Assembly (NCBI GenBank): GCA_027596035.1
Contig: JADGJA010000410.1
Span: forward strand, 3,013-19,491
Source of the DNA: Thoreauomyces humboldtii
Taxonomy: Eukaryota > Chytridiomycota > Chytridiomycetes > Spizellomycetales > Powellomycetaceae
Reading direction: 5' to 3'
DNA: 16,479 nt
Both the position numbers and the translations under genes were made by a program. Numbering within the stretch: position 1 is the first letter of the stretch; each line of letters starts with the position of its first letter. Shown piece by piece: positions 1 to 9,123 of this stretch. Below the pieces are notes generated by a model. The model saw only the letters and a list, made by a program, of their open reading frames with translations, had not been told where the DNA came from and searched no databases.

Positions 1-570
1 TCCAGCTCGGTTGTCCCAACGACGTCGTCTTCGACGGTGATCAGTACGTCCAGCTCGGTTGTCCCAACGACGTCGTCTTCTTCGGTGACAAGCACTTCTA
101 GCTCCGTTGTTCCGACGACGTCGTCTTCTTCGGTGACAAGCACTTCTAGCTCCGTTGTCCCGACGACGTCGTCTTCTTCGGTGATAAGCACCTCCAGCTC
201 GGTCGAGCCCTCAACATCATCGTCGTCGGTGATTAGTACCTCCAGCTCGGTCGAGCCTTCGACGTCGTCGTCGTTGATGATTAGCTCTTCCAGTTCAGTC
301 GAGCCCACTATCACTTCCTCGTCGACGATTAGCACTTCCAGCTCGGTTGAGCCTTCGACGTCGTCGTCGTTGGTGATCAGCTCGTCCAGCTCAGTCGAGC
401 CTTCGACGTCGTCATCATGGGTGGCTGGCACTTCCAGCTCAGTTGAGCCCACAATCTCTTCCTCGTCGTCGATTAACACTTCCAGCTCCGACGAGCCCAC
501 GATTACGTCCTCATCGATTGTCAACACCTTCATTCTCGTGGAGTCCACGAGCACGTCGAGCATCCTTCCA
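1..570 (+). repeat. 48-bp tandem repeat (16-residue Ser-rich unit)
   Basis: Units begin at 43, 91, 139, 187, 235, 283, 331, 379, 427, 475 and 523, exactly 48 bp apart, and the array continues upstream to base 1. Each encodes a variant of STSSSVEPSTSSSSVI. The copies near 91 and 139 are almost identical at DNA level. Later ones diverge, and the copy at 523 is barely recognisable. The fixed spacing shows that no indels separate the copies. Confidence 0.9.
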
Positions 571-2829
571 ACAACTACCGACGAGGAATCCACTACGGAA
601 GAAGCAAGCCCTACATCCTTGGCAATTACACCGACTAGCAGCGCCATTGCGTCAACCAGCACCGTGTTCCCAGTCTCCTCTTCCAGCATTGACGAGGAGA
701 CGAGCACTGTTGAGGCTTTCATTACCTCAACCTCCATTTCCACCGTCGTCTTGTCCACCTCTTCCAGCACTGACGAGGAGACGAGCACCGTCGAGGCGGT
801 TATTGCTTCGACTAGCAGCTCTGCTCAGCCCTCAACTTCCACCGTCGTCTCGTCCACTTCTTCCAGCACTGACGATGAGACGAGCACTGTCGAGGCTGTG
901 ATCACCTCGACCTCCGCTGAGCCCTCAACTTCCACCGTCGTTTCGTCCACCTCGTCCAGCACTGACGAGGAGACGAGCACTGTTGAGGCTGTGATCACCT
1001 CGACCTCCGCTGAGCCCTCAACTTCCACCGTCGTCTCGTCCACTTCGTCTAGCACTGACGAGGAGACGAGCACTGTCCAGGCTGTGATTACCTCGACCTC
1101 CGCTGAGCCCTCAACTTCCACCGTCGTCTCGTCCACTTCGTCCAGCACTGACGAGGAGACGAGCACTGTCGAGGCTGTGATTACCTCGACCTCCGCTGAG
1201 CCCTCAACTTCCACCGTCGTCTCGTCCACCTCTTCCAGCACTGACGAGGAGACGAGCACCGTCGAGGCTGTGATCACCTCGACCAGCAGCTATGTTGTTC
1301 CAACTAGCGCACTCGAGTCGACTACCGAGGAGGTTTTGGAAACATCGAGCACCAGCAGCTACGTTGCTCCCACCAGCACCGTTGAGTCCAGCACCGAGGA
1401 TGCTTTCGAGCCTTCAAGCACTGTGGAGGCGATTGAGCCATCGAGCACCGCGATCCCAACCTCCACAGTCGCAGCGGCCACTACCAGCGTCGAAGAGACC
1501 ACTACGGAGGAGCTTTTGATTCCAACCACGAGCAGCTCCGCGTCTCCGACTAGCACAGTGGAGTCGAGCACCGAGGATACCATCGAGTCATTGAGCACCG
1601 CGATCCTAACCTACGATTCCACTAGCAGCATCGAACAGACCACTACTGAGGAGCTCTTGATTCCAACATCGAGCACCAGCAGCTACGTTGCTCCTACCAG
1701 CACCGTTGAGTCCAGCACCGAGGATGCCTTCGAGCGTACAAGCACCGTGGAGGCTGTTGAGCCATCGAGCACCGCGATCCCAACCGTCGCTGCCTCCACT
1801 AGCAGCATTGAAGAGACCACTACTGAGGAGCCATTGATTTCAACCGCGAGCAGCACCGCGTCTCTGACTAGCACAGTCGAGTCGAGTACCGAGGAGGCCA
1901 TCGAACCTTCAAGCACCGTGGAGGCTATTGAGCCATCGAGCACCGCGATCCCAACCTCCACAGTCGCAGCGGCCACCACCAGCGTCGAAGAGACCACTAC
2001 GGAGGAGCTTTTGATTCCAACCACGAGCAGCTCCGCGTCTCCGACTAGCACAGTCGAGTCGAGCACTGAGGAGGCTATCGAGCCTTCAAGTACCGTGGTC
2101 ACTACTTCGAGCGTCAGCGTGGATGAGGCTACCACCGAAGAGCCCACCCCGACCAGTACTATCCAGCCGGTCATCTCCTCGAGCGTCGAGTCTAGCACGG
2201 AAGAGCCGTCGAGCTCCGCCGTTCCCACCACCTCAAGCATCGAAGAGCAGTCGAGCACCGAGGATGTTGTAATCTCTTCTACTCCAGCTACGGTCGCCAC
2301 ATCGACAAGCGCGAGTTCGACTCCGACGTTGACCGCCCACACTTCACAGGTAGAGCTCGCCACTACGGATGCGCCAGATGTCTCAACCTCTTCCGCCGAG
2401 CCTACGGTCTTCCTCCAAGCCGTGACCTCTTCGACTGCTCCTGCCACCCCGACCCCGACCCCTACGGCAACCATCTTGGAGACAGACGATTCGTTCGCCA
2501 CCCCCACCGTCACGACCTCCGAGGATCCTGAAGCAACTTCTTCGTCATCGTCGTCTCTTCCTACCAACGGTAACGGGACCGACCCCACGGCCACAGCTTC
2601 GGGCTCCAGCAACACCGTCAAGTATGCTGCAGGAGCAGCCGGAGGTGTCGCAGCGGTCGGTGCGATGGGAGCCGCCGTGTTCTTCTACCGTGGTGGCAAG
2701 CGCGAGACGATCATGGACAGGGCCACGGCCGAAGCACCAGCTTTCGCCAACGCTTTCTCCAACCCGCTGTACCAGCACCCGCACACGATGCAGGAGAACC
2801 CGCTGTACCAGCCTCAAGTGGACGTCTGA
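1..2829 (+). CDS. Ser/Thr-rich mucin-like cell-surface protein, 5' partial
   Basis: The frame is open from base 1 with no start codon, so the gene begins upstream; 942 residues are visible. Almost all of it is Ser, Thr, Val, Pro, Ala and Glu in tandem repeats, the composition of heavily O-glycosylated fungal wall or surface proteins. Near the C-terminus a Gly/Ala-rich hydrophobic stretch (about 2620-2690, beginning KYAAGAAGG and ending AAVFFY) is followed by RGGKR, which reads as one membrane span with a basic stop-transfer. A cytoplasmic tail of about 40 residues follows, with two NPLY motifs (2761-2772 and 2797-2808), and the stop is TGA. No GPI-type ending is present. The expected arrangement is a long glycosylated stalk outside the cell with a short tail inside. 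Any ligand-binding or enzymatic head would lie upstream, unseen. The function is unknown: adhesin, wall sensor or plain mucin all fit. No intron is needed. Confidence 0.85.
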   Translation, partial: SSSVVPTTSSSTVISTSSSVVPTTSSSSVTSTSSSVVPTTSSSSVTSTSSSVVPTTSSSSVISTSSSVEPSTSSSSVISTSSSVEPSTSSSLMISSSSSVEPTITSSSTISTSSSVEPSTSSSLVISSSSSVEPSTSSSWVAGTSSSVEPTISSSSSINTSSSDEPTITSSSIVNTFILVESTSTSSILPTTTDEESTTEEASPTSLAITPTSSAIASTSTVFPVSSSSIDEETSTVEAFITSTSISTVVLSTSSSTDEETSTVEAVIASTSSSAQPSTSTVVSSTSSSTDDETSTVEAVITSTSAEPSTSTVVSSTSSSTDEETSTVEAVITSTSAEPSTSTVVSSTSSSTDEETSTVQAVITSTSAEPSTSTVVSSTSSSTDEETSTVEAVITSTSAEPSTSTVVSSTSSSTDEETSTVEAVITSTSSYVVPTSALESTTEEVLETSSTSSYVAPTSTVESSTEDAFEPSSTVEAIEPSSTAIPTSTVAAATTSVEETTTEELLIPTTSSSASPTSTVESSTEDTIESLSTAILTYDSTSSIEQTTTEELLIPTSSTSSYVAPTSTVESSTEDAFERTSTVEAVEPSSTAIPTVAASTSSIEETTTEEPLISTASSTASLTSTVESSTEEAIEPSSTVEAIEPSSTAIPTSTVAAATTSVEETTTEELLIPTTSSSASPTSTVESSTEEAIEPSSTVVTTSSVSVDEATTEEPTPTSTIQPVISSSVESSTEEPSSSAVPTTSSIEEQSSTEDVVISSTPATVATSTSASSTPTLTAHTSQVELATTDAPDVSTSSAEPTVFLQAVTSSTAPATPTPTPTATILETDDSFATPTVTTSEDPEATSSSSSSLPTNGNGTDPTATASGSSNTVKYAAGAAGGVAAVGAMGAAVFFYRGGKRETIMDRATAEAPAFANAFSNPLYQHPHTMQENPLYQPQVDV
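691..1291 (+). repeat. 93-bp tandem repeat (31-residue unit with DEETSTVEA core)
   Basis: The core GACGAGGAGACGAGCAC or a close variant recurs at 691, 772, 871, 964, 1057, 1150 and 1243. The last five copies are exactly 93 bp apart and nearly identical in DNA. The first two intervals are 81 and 99 bp, marking older, diverged units. Each unit pairs a Ser/Thr block with an acidic DEE block, unlike the neutral 48-bp units upstream. Confidence 0.9.
1354..2090 (+). repeat. Higher-order repeat in mucin gene (324- and 495-bp offsets)
   Basis: The segment starting AGCAGCTACGTTGCTCC at 1354 recurs at 1678 (offset 324 bp). A segment of about 165 bp starting near 1411 (CCTTCAAGCACTGTGGAGGC) recurs nearly unchanged from 1906 (offset 495 bp). 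Both offsets are multiples of three, so the frame is kept. Encoded motifs are SSIEETTTEELLIPT and TSTVESSTEEAIEPSS. This looks like duplication of compound blocks rather than single units. Confidence 0.8.
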
Positions 2830-4333
2830 GTCTCACTCGGACGCTACCATGTTCTAGCACAGCTAGCTCTATCTATCAAGACATGACCGGCTCCCTGCTT
2901 ACCCCAAGATCGATGCAAAGCTAGCTCTGCCCTAGGCATGACCGGCTCCCTGCCCTAATAGTGTTTAGTTCCTTTTTAAACCCGGCCCTTTTGAGTGACC
3001 TTGACTTAACCCTGGACTTATTCCATCGATGCAGTAGTACGCGCGATGTCCCGAGGTGAATATCCCCCGATTCCACGTACCCAAAAGAATCAAAATGAAA
3101 ACTTCTTTTAAACCTAAACTGCATTGATTCGCTATAAGCTGGCGATGTCCATGTTAGTCAGTTGGTGCGCAGTGCCTATGCCGATAAGCCATCCGGACGG
3201 CCAAACGTTGAGCTTGATTATGCCTCTCCAACGCATGCTTGTTTCTCAATTTCGTGCGTGGCAGATGTATTGCCACTGGACTACATCTGGATTGGAAATT
3301 GAAAAAGCCAGCTCTATTATACCCGTACTCGGACAGATTCAAGGCATTGCCCATGCGTCTCAAATGCATCGTAGGGCATTTCATCTCGGAAAAAACACTA
3401 TAGGCAACAGGACTGAGGCATTTTTCTCAACTCTCATCTCGGAAACTACTCTGAATTCGCGGAGTTCACTTTCGAGCTGTCGAATGGTCATCCTTGTTAC
3501 ACACCTTCCGACATCCTTGCCACCTCCTTTCTTGTTGAAAAGTTGAAACACGCTTGCATCCTCGCCTGGCGTGTACTCATCCGAACACGCATCCTTCAAG
3601 TTAACCAGCGCAGGAAGAAAGGTGCTTTGATTGTTGCGATGCGAAGGACCTTGAATCACGCGAATATCCAGACCTGGGCTAAGCCGGTTACAAAGCTCAC
3701 TGGCCTTGAATTCGTAATGTGCACTGCGAAAGCAGCTCGGCATCGATTCCTTTCCTCCCGGTGGGACAAGACGACTTTATACTTTACTGGACATTATTGT
3801 ATACTCGTGATGCCTAACCCTCCCATTGACCAGGCATCTTTCCCCAAGACTGGGACGGGTGGAGTGGATGTTCGATTTTGAGCTGCCTGACTATATTTCA
3901 GAACAGAGGAACGGAGGGGAGGGTACGTTTCCCTGTCTCTGTTGCAAGGGTTTTCTGGATGTGACCTCATGAGAGAGGAGGACTCGGACCGTGCTTGTGG
4001 AAGCAGCCTGGGGGCCAGAGTTGACAGAATGGGGGAAATGCAAAGATGACAGCCACCACATTTTTAACGCGTCGCTTGTACGTTTCGCCCCGGCTTCGCC
4101 TGCCTAAAAAACAAGGATCCACCAAGGCGGTTTCACGCGGTTTCCCCGCGCATTCAAGGACCTATGGACGCCTCGCCCGAAGTCCCACAACAATGGGTAA
4201 TCAAGCTGGTCCATTAACGATTGTTGCGGGGCTCGACCCAGTAAGAGTTAATCCACCTCACCGCGTCAGCACGATAAAAGCGAAGGCACAGGCTGTCGGC
4301 CCTGATCACTTCAGCTGATCTCGACATACAGTC
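2830..4333. other. Intergenic region, no supported gene
   Basis: About 1.5 kb lies between the mucin stop and the carboxypeptidase start. Open frames on both strands (for example 3124-3546 forward and 3381-3743 reverse) give proteins of up to 140 residues with no family motif I recognise, and they overlap one another. The composition is less GC-rich than in the flanking genes. The last few hundred bases should hold the carboxypeptidase promoter; a weak A/T element (GATAAAAG) lies about 60 bp before its ATG. Confidence 0.6.
2861..2954. repeat. Imperfect tandem duplication of about 57 bp
   Basis: AGCTAGCTCT occurs at 2861-2870 and 2919-2928. CATGACCGGCTCCCTGC occurs at 2882-2898 and 2938-2954. 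The offsets are 58 and 56 bp, so a block of about 57 bp was duplicated and has since taken small indels. It sits in the 3' flank of the mucin gene, probably in its 3' UTR. Confidence 0.75.
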
Positions 4334-6394
4334 ATGCGTGTGGTGTCGTTCACTCTGATTTCGGCTGCACTGGCGGTTTCCGCACAGGCTCTGAGCGGTT
4401 TCCCCTTACGACGACAGGCGGGTTCCAAGGACACCTCGGCCGACCCCCTTGTAGCGCGAGAGCTGGACCATGAACAGCTTCTGGAATCCCGTGCCGCTAG
4501 TAACGCAGCTCCAAGGTTCCTCAACGCAAAAACTAAACCATTCTACGTTCCTGGCAATTCCATTCCCAGTCTGAACTTCGATGCTGGTACAGAATCACCT
4601 CAAAGGATGGTGCAACACTACTTGGGAATGTGTATGTTGAACTGTTGTTTCTAGGCGAGTCGTACTCTGGTCTCCTGCCCATCTCCTCCAATGCAAAGGA
4701 GACCAGGAAGCTCTTCAGTTGGTACTTCCCGATCTCCACTTCCGCTAGCGCTACAAACAAGGCTGCTGCCGCGGATGAAATCCTTATCTGGCTCAACGGT
4801 AACTGGCCGATATCTTCAGCTTGACTCTGTCGATTTTCTTATGAAAGGTCGCACTTTTGTTTTTTAGGTGGTCCGGCATGCTCCTCTTTGGAAGGTCTCT
4901 TGCAGGAGGTAAGTTCCTCTCTCTTATGTTCACCTTTTCTCTCCTAATTTACTGGTTTCTTTCGCAGAACGGTCCTTTCAGCTGGCAGTACGGTACCTAC
5001 GAGCCGATTCTGAGCCCTTGGAGCTGGAACAAGCTCACAAACGTTGTTTGGTAAGTATTGACCTGAGCTAAGGAGAAAAGATTCGGTCTCTGATACAATA
5101 TTCGCTTGGTAGGGTCGAGCAGCCCGTAGGTACCGGCTTTTCGCAGGGTGTTCCTGATGCAACCAGTTCAGCTGCCGTTGCCAAAGAATTCGCAGGATGG
5201 TTCCAGCAATTTGTGAACACCTTCGATCTGCAAGGAAAGAAAGTTTACATTGCTGGTATGCTCTAACAGGAATCAATGGTTCAGAGGTCTTTGTGTCGCT
5301 AACATACCAGTCGGTCACTCTCAGGCGAAAGCTACTCCGGAACGTACATACCGTACATCGCGAACGAGTTCTTAAACCGCAATGACAAGGTCAACTTCGG
5401 TTTGACCGGAACTTTGATGTACGACCCTTTGATCGGTCCCCAGCGTATCTCCGACACCGTGCCGCTCGCCAGGTTCACGGCGAAATGGCAAGATCTGCTC
5501 GGCTTGAATGATACCTTCGTCGCCAACATCACTGCTCGAGCTCAGTCATGCGGCTATACGGACTATATCAACAGATACCTTGTTTATCCTCCTAAAGGGG
5601 TTCAGCCGACCATGCCAAGCGTTCCGAGGGCTGGTTGTGACCTACAAACCGACATTCTTAACGCATGGACTCTCGTCAATCCCTGCGCTGACATTTACCA
5701 AATTGCGACTACGTGCCCGACGCTTTGGGATGTACTACAGTATCCGGGATCGTATCCTTACGTTGCACCTGGAACCACCTCCGCCTACTTTGACCGAGCC
5801 GATGTCAAGGCTGCAATCCACGCCCCCAACGTCACTTGGTAAGCTATACAGAAGGTTGGCTGACAACGCCAACCAATGACTAACCTGACTGGGTTTTTCC
5901 TCAGGTCTACTTGCGCTGAAGGCACCGGCTTCGCTACTCCGGACGGCTCTGATCTCAGTGACCCTCCGAACTACAAGGTAAGTTTTAGTCAGCATGGGCA
6001 TCCTTTCAATCGAACGTCCGTTCTGATTTCGTTTACCTATGCCCAGGTTCTCGGCTCGGTCATTGACCGCAGCGTACGCACTGTAATTGCCCACGGCTTG
6101 CTTGACTTTGTCCTTCTCTCCGAGGGATCCCTCCTCGCGATTCAGAACACCACTTTCGGCGGCAAGATGGGCTTCCAGACTGCCCCGACCGACACCTTCA
6201 TCGTTCCAAAAAACGAGCAGAGTGACCCTTCTACCTGGGCTGGCTACGGCGCGTTTGGAACCGCCCACTATGAGCGGGGGCTGATGTGGTCTACCGTCAA
6301 GCTGGCTGGCCACATGGTTCCGCAGTATGCACCTGCTGCGGCCACCAGGCACTTGCAGTACTTGCTCGGAAGGATCAACAGCCTGAAGGGTTAG
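4334..6394 (+). CDS. Secreted serine carboxypeptidase (peptidase family S10)
   Basis: Exons are 4334-4586, 4655-4798, 4868-4908, 4968-5050, 5113-5255, 5325-5838, 5905-5977 and 6047-6394, giving 532 residues. The seven introns are 59-69 bp and are GT-AG. Residues 1 to about 20 form a signal peptide. The oxyanion region reads WLNGGPACSS (130-139), and the nucleophile is Ser224 in GESYSG, followed by TYIPYIA. The acid is Asp437 in HGLLDF and the base is His506 in AGHMVPQ. So the full Ser-Asp-His triad and the family order are present, and the length is normal for S10. It should remove C-terminal residues from peptides, in the vacuole or outside the cell; the signal peptide with no membrane anchor favours secretion or vacuolar sorting. 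Sequons such as NDT, NIT, NVT and NTT suggest N-glycosylation. Oddities: Ala136 replaces the usual Gly of GGPGCSS, and a second GESYSG lies at 85-90. Confidence 0.93.
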
Positions 6395-6448
6395 AAGGGA
6401 GAATAATGGACTGACGTACTCGGATATGCGAGCTGCTCATGATCAACG

Positions 6449-6454
6449 AATAAA
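6449..6454 (+). terminator. Candidate polyadenylation signal AATAAA
   Basis: A canonical AATAAA lies 55 bp downstream of the carboxypeptidase stop codon on its strand. Confidence 0.45.
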
Positions 6455-6919
6455 CAGAATGGCTTACAACTCTCTCAGAACACACGAACCTTTCATTCTT
6501 GTATAAGACCGATGGGCGCTTGAGCCTCTAAAAGCGCAAACGTTCTCTTCCAGCAATTAGCGAGCTATGCTGGTCGCCGTCACATTGGACCATGAAGATG
6601 CATCACTCCCAGCAAGCTCCTAGAAGCGGCTGTGCATGCCGCTATAAGCCCAGGGCCTCATCTTTGCTCCCTTTCTCGTGTCGTTTTTCTCCCACTAATC
6701 GTTCCTGTGGCATCGACTTCCTCCAGTCCAGTCGTCTTGGCGACGTGAGGTCGCAGCTGTCCAGAATTTTCGTCGTCAACTGGACCTGTCGGACAGCGAA
6801 CTGCAGGCCACGTCCAAAGCTCCAGAAGCCAGCCATCTTCGAAGCATCTTGAGTCTGGAAACATCTGCCAATATCAAGGTAGAGCACGAATCTACGCGTA
6901 GATCCATCCAACGGGCGCG

Positions 6920-6925
6920 TATATT
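6920..6925 (+). promoter_or_regulatory. TATA-like element of CDC20
   Basis: TATATT lies about 65-70 bp before the CDC20 ATG on the same strand. The call rests on motif and distance only. Confidence 0.3.
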
Positions 6926-6989
6926 CTTCGCATTGGAGCCCTTTCAAGTCTATTCTTAAGAAATTGTTGGGCAACTTGCGAGCCCAGAC

Positions 6990-8775
6990 ATGTCAGCGCA
7001 GGATGGAGGCGATGGACGCTTGCCAATGAGTCCACAAGTGGCCCGCGTGATCGGAACCCCCAGGCGGAAGAGCAACGGCGGAAGGATAGGAGGAACGCCC
7101 AACCGCTCAACCCGTATAGACCGTCTTCATCACCACCATACGCCTCCAGCTAGACCTGCCGTTAGGCCTTCCGTGCCAACAACTTTCGGCCCATCTCCCG
7201 TCAACAGCCAGCGATCTTCGCCGCGTGGTCATGTTCCATTTTCCCTCCCCCACTCACCTCGCCACGCCATTATCAACAAACGCAATGCCGAAGCGTTTCT
7301 GAAGCATCGTTTGGGAGTGGCCGGTGTAAGTCCGAGCGGAGGTTCAAAGCGGGGAAAAGTCAAAGATCGCCTGGTAGGTTCCCAATATCTGCTTGAATGC
7401 GCTTCAGCGTAGCACATCTAACAATTTATCTCGTAGTATGATCGCTTCGTACCCAGTCAAGAATGCATCGACCGTGCATCCTCTCAGTTCAATCTGCGCG
7501 ACACAACCGACCGGCAAAAGCTAAAAGTGATGGACCCGGAAGCGTTGGCATATCAGGAGCAAGTTGCTAAGGCTTGTGGAGTTGCTCTCGACAAGCGAAT
7601 CCTTGCCTTCAACGTGGAACCGCCCACTGCATCGCGTCACGATTTAAAGACATCGTGGAGTCGTCCGTTGCGGAACCCAAACTCCATCACACAGCGGCGC
7701 ATAAAGACCGAGCCGGAAAGAATCCTCGATGCACCTGGACTGCTAGATGATTACTATCTGAATCTTCTGGATTGGTCCTCGACGAACGTCCTGGCGGTAG
7801 CGTTGCAGGACGGCGTCTACCTTTGGAACGGCAATACGGGCGACACAATTCGACTTTGCGACAACAACCGCGAGAGCAACTCTACCTACATCTCTTCCCT
7901 CCAGTGGGCTCCCGATGGAAGCCATCTTGCCGTCGGTCGTAGCGAAGGAGATGTAGAGATCTGGAGTTTGGAAAGTCACAAGAAAATGCGCACCATGAGA
8001 GGCCGTGCCAGCCGCGTGGGCGTGCTGTCGTGGGACCGGAACGTGCTCTCGTCCGGAGCGAGGGATGGGAGCATCTGGAATCATGACGTGCGGTCCGCGA
8101 ATCACCGCACGGGAATGCTCATGGCCCACGAGTCTGACGTCTGCGGACTGAAATGGAGACCTGATGGGCTATTCCTGGCCAGCGGTGGAAACGACAACCA
8201 AGTGGTGATCTGGGATGCCCGGAGCAGTGTTCCAAAGATCACGAAGACGGAACATACAGCTGCAGTAAAGGTATGCGAGAGGTGCTTCATTGGTATACCA
8301 AGAGTCACGACGAATGCTCAAATCCCGCACGTGGTTGCAGGCTCTTGCATGGTGCCCGTGGCAGCTCAACACCCTCGCATCCGGCGGCGGGTCCCACGAT
8401 CGCATGGTCCACATTTGGAACGTTGCAACGGGAGGCAAAAGCGCCTCGGTCGACACCGGATCTCAGGTCACGTCCATCCAGTGGTCCAAAACCTACAAGG
8501 AGTTTACCACTTCCCATGGGGCGCCTCACAACCACATCTCCATCTGGAAGTACCCCTCTCTGACAAAGATCGGAGACCTGGAAGGGCATGAAAGCAGAGT
8601 TCTCCACACGGCCATCAGCCCAGATGGCCAAACGATCGCGACGGGTGCGGCAACGGACGAAAGCCTGAAGTTCTGGAAGATTTGGGAAAACAGAACGAAG
8701 GACGCGGGAGCAAAGAGAGGCAAGGCCGCCGAAGATGAGCTCGTGGACGCTTACAAACGGCTGGCCATCCGATGA
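6990..8775 (+). CDS. CDC20: Cdc20-type WD40 activator of the anaphase-promoting complex
   Basis: Exons are 6990-7373, 7437-8270 and 8341-8775, giving 550 residues; the introns are 63 and 70 bp. The N-terminal 128 residues are disordered, basic and rich in SP/TP sites, including TPRR and TPNR, which suit CDK phosphorylation. The C-box DRFVP (130-134) opens exon 2. KRILAFNVEPP (181-191) matches the Mad2-binding region of Cdc20 proteins and argues against Cdh1. The seven-bladed propeller starts at about 223 (RILDAPGLLDDYYLNLLDWSS) and shows VCGLKW, ASGGNDN, AWCPWQ and WKYPSL. The protein ends in Ile-Arg, the IR tail that docks on the APC/C. It recruits substrates such as securin and cyclin B for ubiquitination at anaphase onset and is the target of the spindle checkpoint. 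No KEN box was noticed. Cdh1 or a meiotic activator is the alternative, less likely because the propeller opening and LAVAL/WCPWQ wording follow Cdc20. Confidence 0.92.
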
Positions 8776-9123
8776 TAACCTTCAACTTTTGGACGAAAGT
8801 TGACAGTACATATCAAGCGAAAACCCAAGTTTATTATATAGAAAGCCGCCTGGCAGACAAATCTCACAAAGAGCGTGTTTGAGAGAAACGAAACAATCGC
8901 TGATACGGCAACGTGTGCTGAGAAGCTTCTCCGCTAGAGGACCAGTGCATCCGACGACCAAGCACTACTGTATCTTCTCAGGCGCGGACAGGCAATGGGG
9001 AAGAAATGGGGAAGAACTCTGAGCAGCAAGATCCTGACAGGGCTGAACCTGATGGCTGGATGCGTTTCTGAGGCATTACCCTATATAGACCAGCCTACAC
9101 TCTCAATCCCATTCACCTCTCTC
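8776..9123. other. Region between CDC20 and the seven-repeat gene
   Basis: Bases 8776-8994 hold the CDC20 3' flank and the upstream region of the next gene. Bases 8995-9123 are open in frame with that gene but contain a TATATA, so they could be either coding or promoter and leader. A TATCTTCTCAG at 8971-8981 resembles a 3' splice site, so a small upstream 5' exon cannot be excluded. Confidence 0.4.

Larger units (their letters stand above)
6395..6989. other. Intergenic: carboxypeptidase 3' end and CDC20 promoter
   Basis: About 595 bp. An AATAAA lies 55 bp after the carboxypeptidase stop and a TATATT lies 65-70 bp before the CDC20 ATG. Open frames here (for example 6642-6974 reverse, 110 codons) show no recognisable motif. 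I see no RNA gene. Confidence 0.5.

Noticed and set aside
825..1277. 150-codon reverse open frame over the 93-bp repeats
   Set aside because: The same mirror effect: its 31-residue periodicity follows directly from the forward repeats.
1683..2621. 312-codon open frame on the reverse strand inside the mucin gene
   Set aside because: It is the complement of repetitive Ser/Thr codons, which rarely give stops on the other strand. It has the same repeat structure as the forward protein and no independent motif.
3124..3743. Overlapping forward and reverse open frames in the 1.5-kb intergenic region
   Set aside because: No motif, no signal peptide, no splice pattern linking the pieces, and frames on opposite strands overlap. 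Transposon remnants were considered, but no transposase or reverse transcriptase motif or terminal repeat was seen.
6642..6974. 110-codon reverse frame upstream of CDC20
   Set aside because: No recognisable motif. It covers the expected CDC20 promoter and overlaps the forward frame at 6592-6852.
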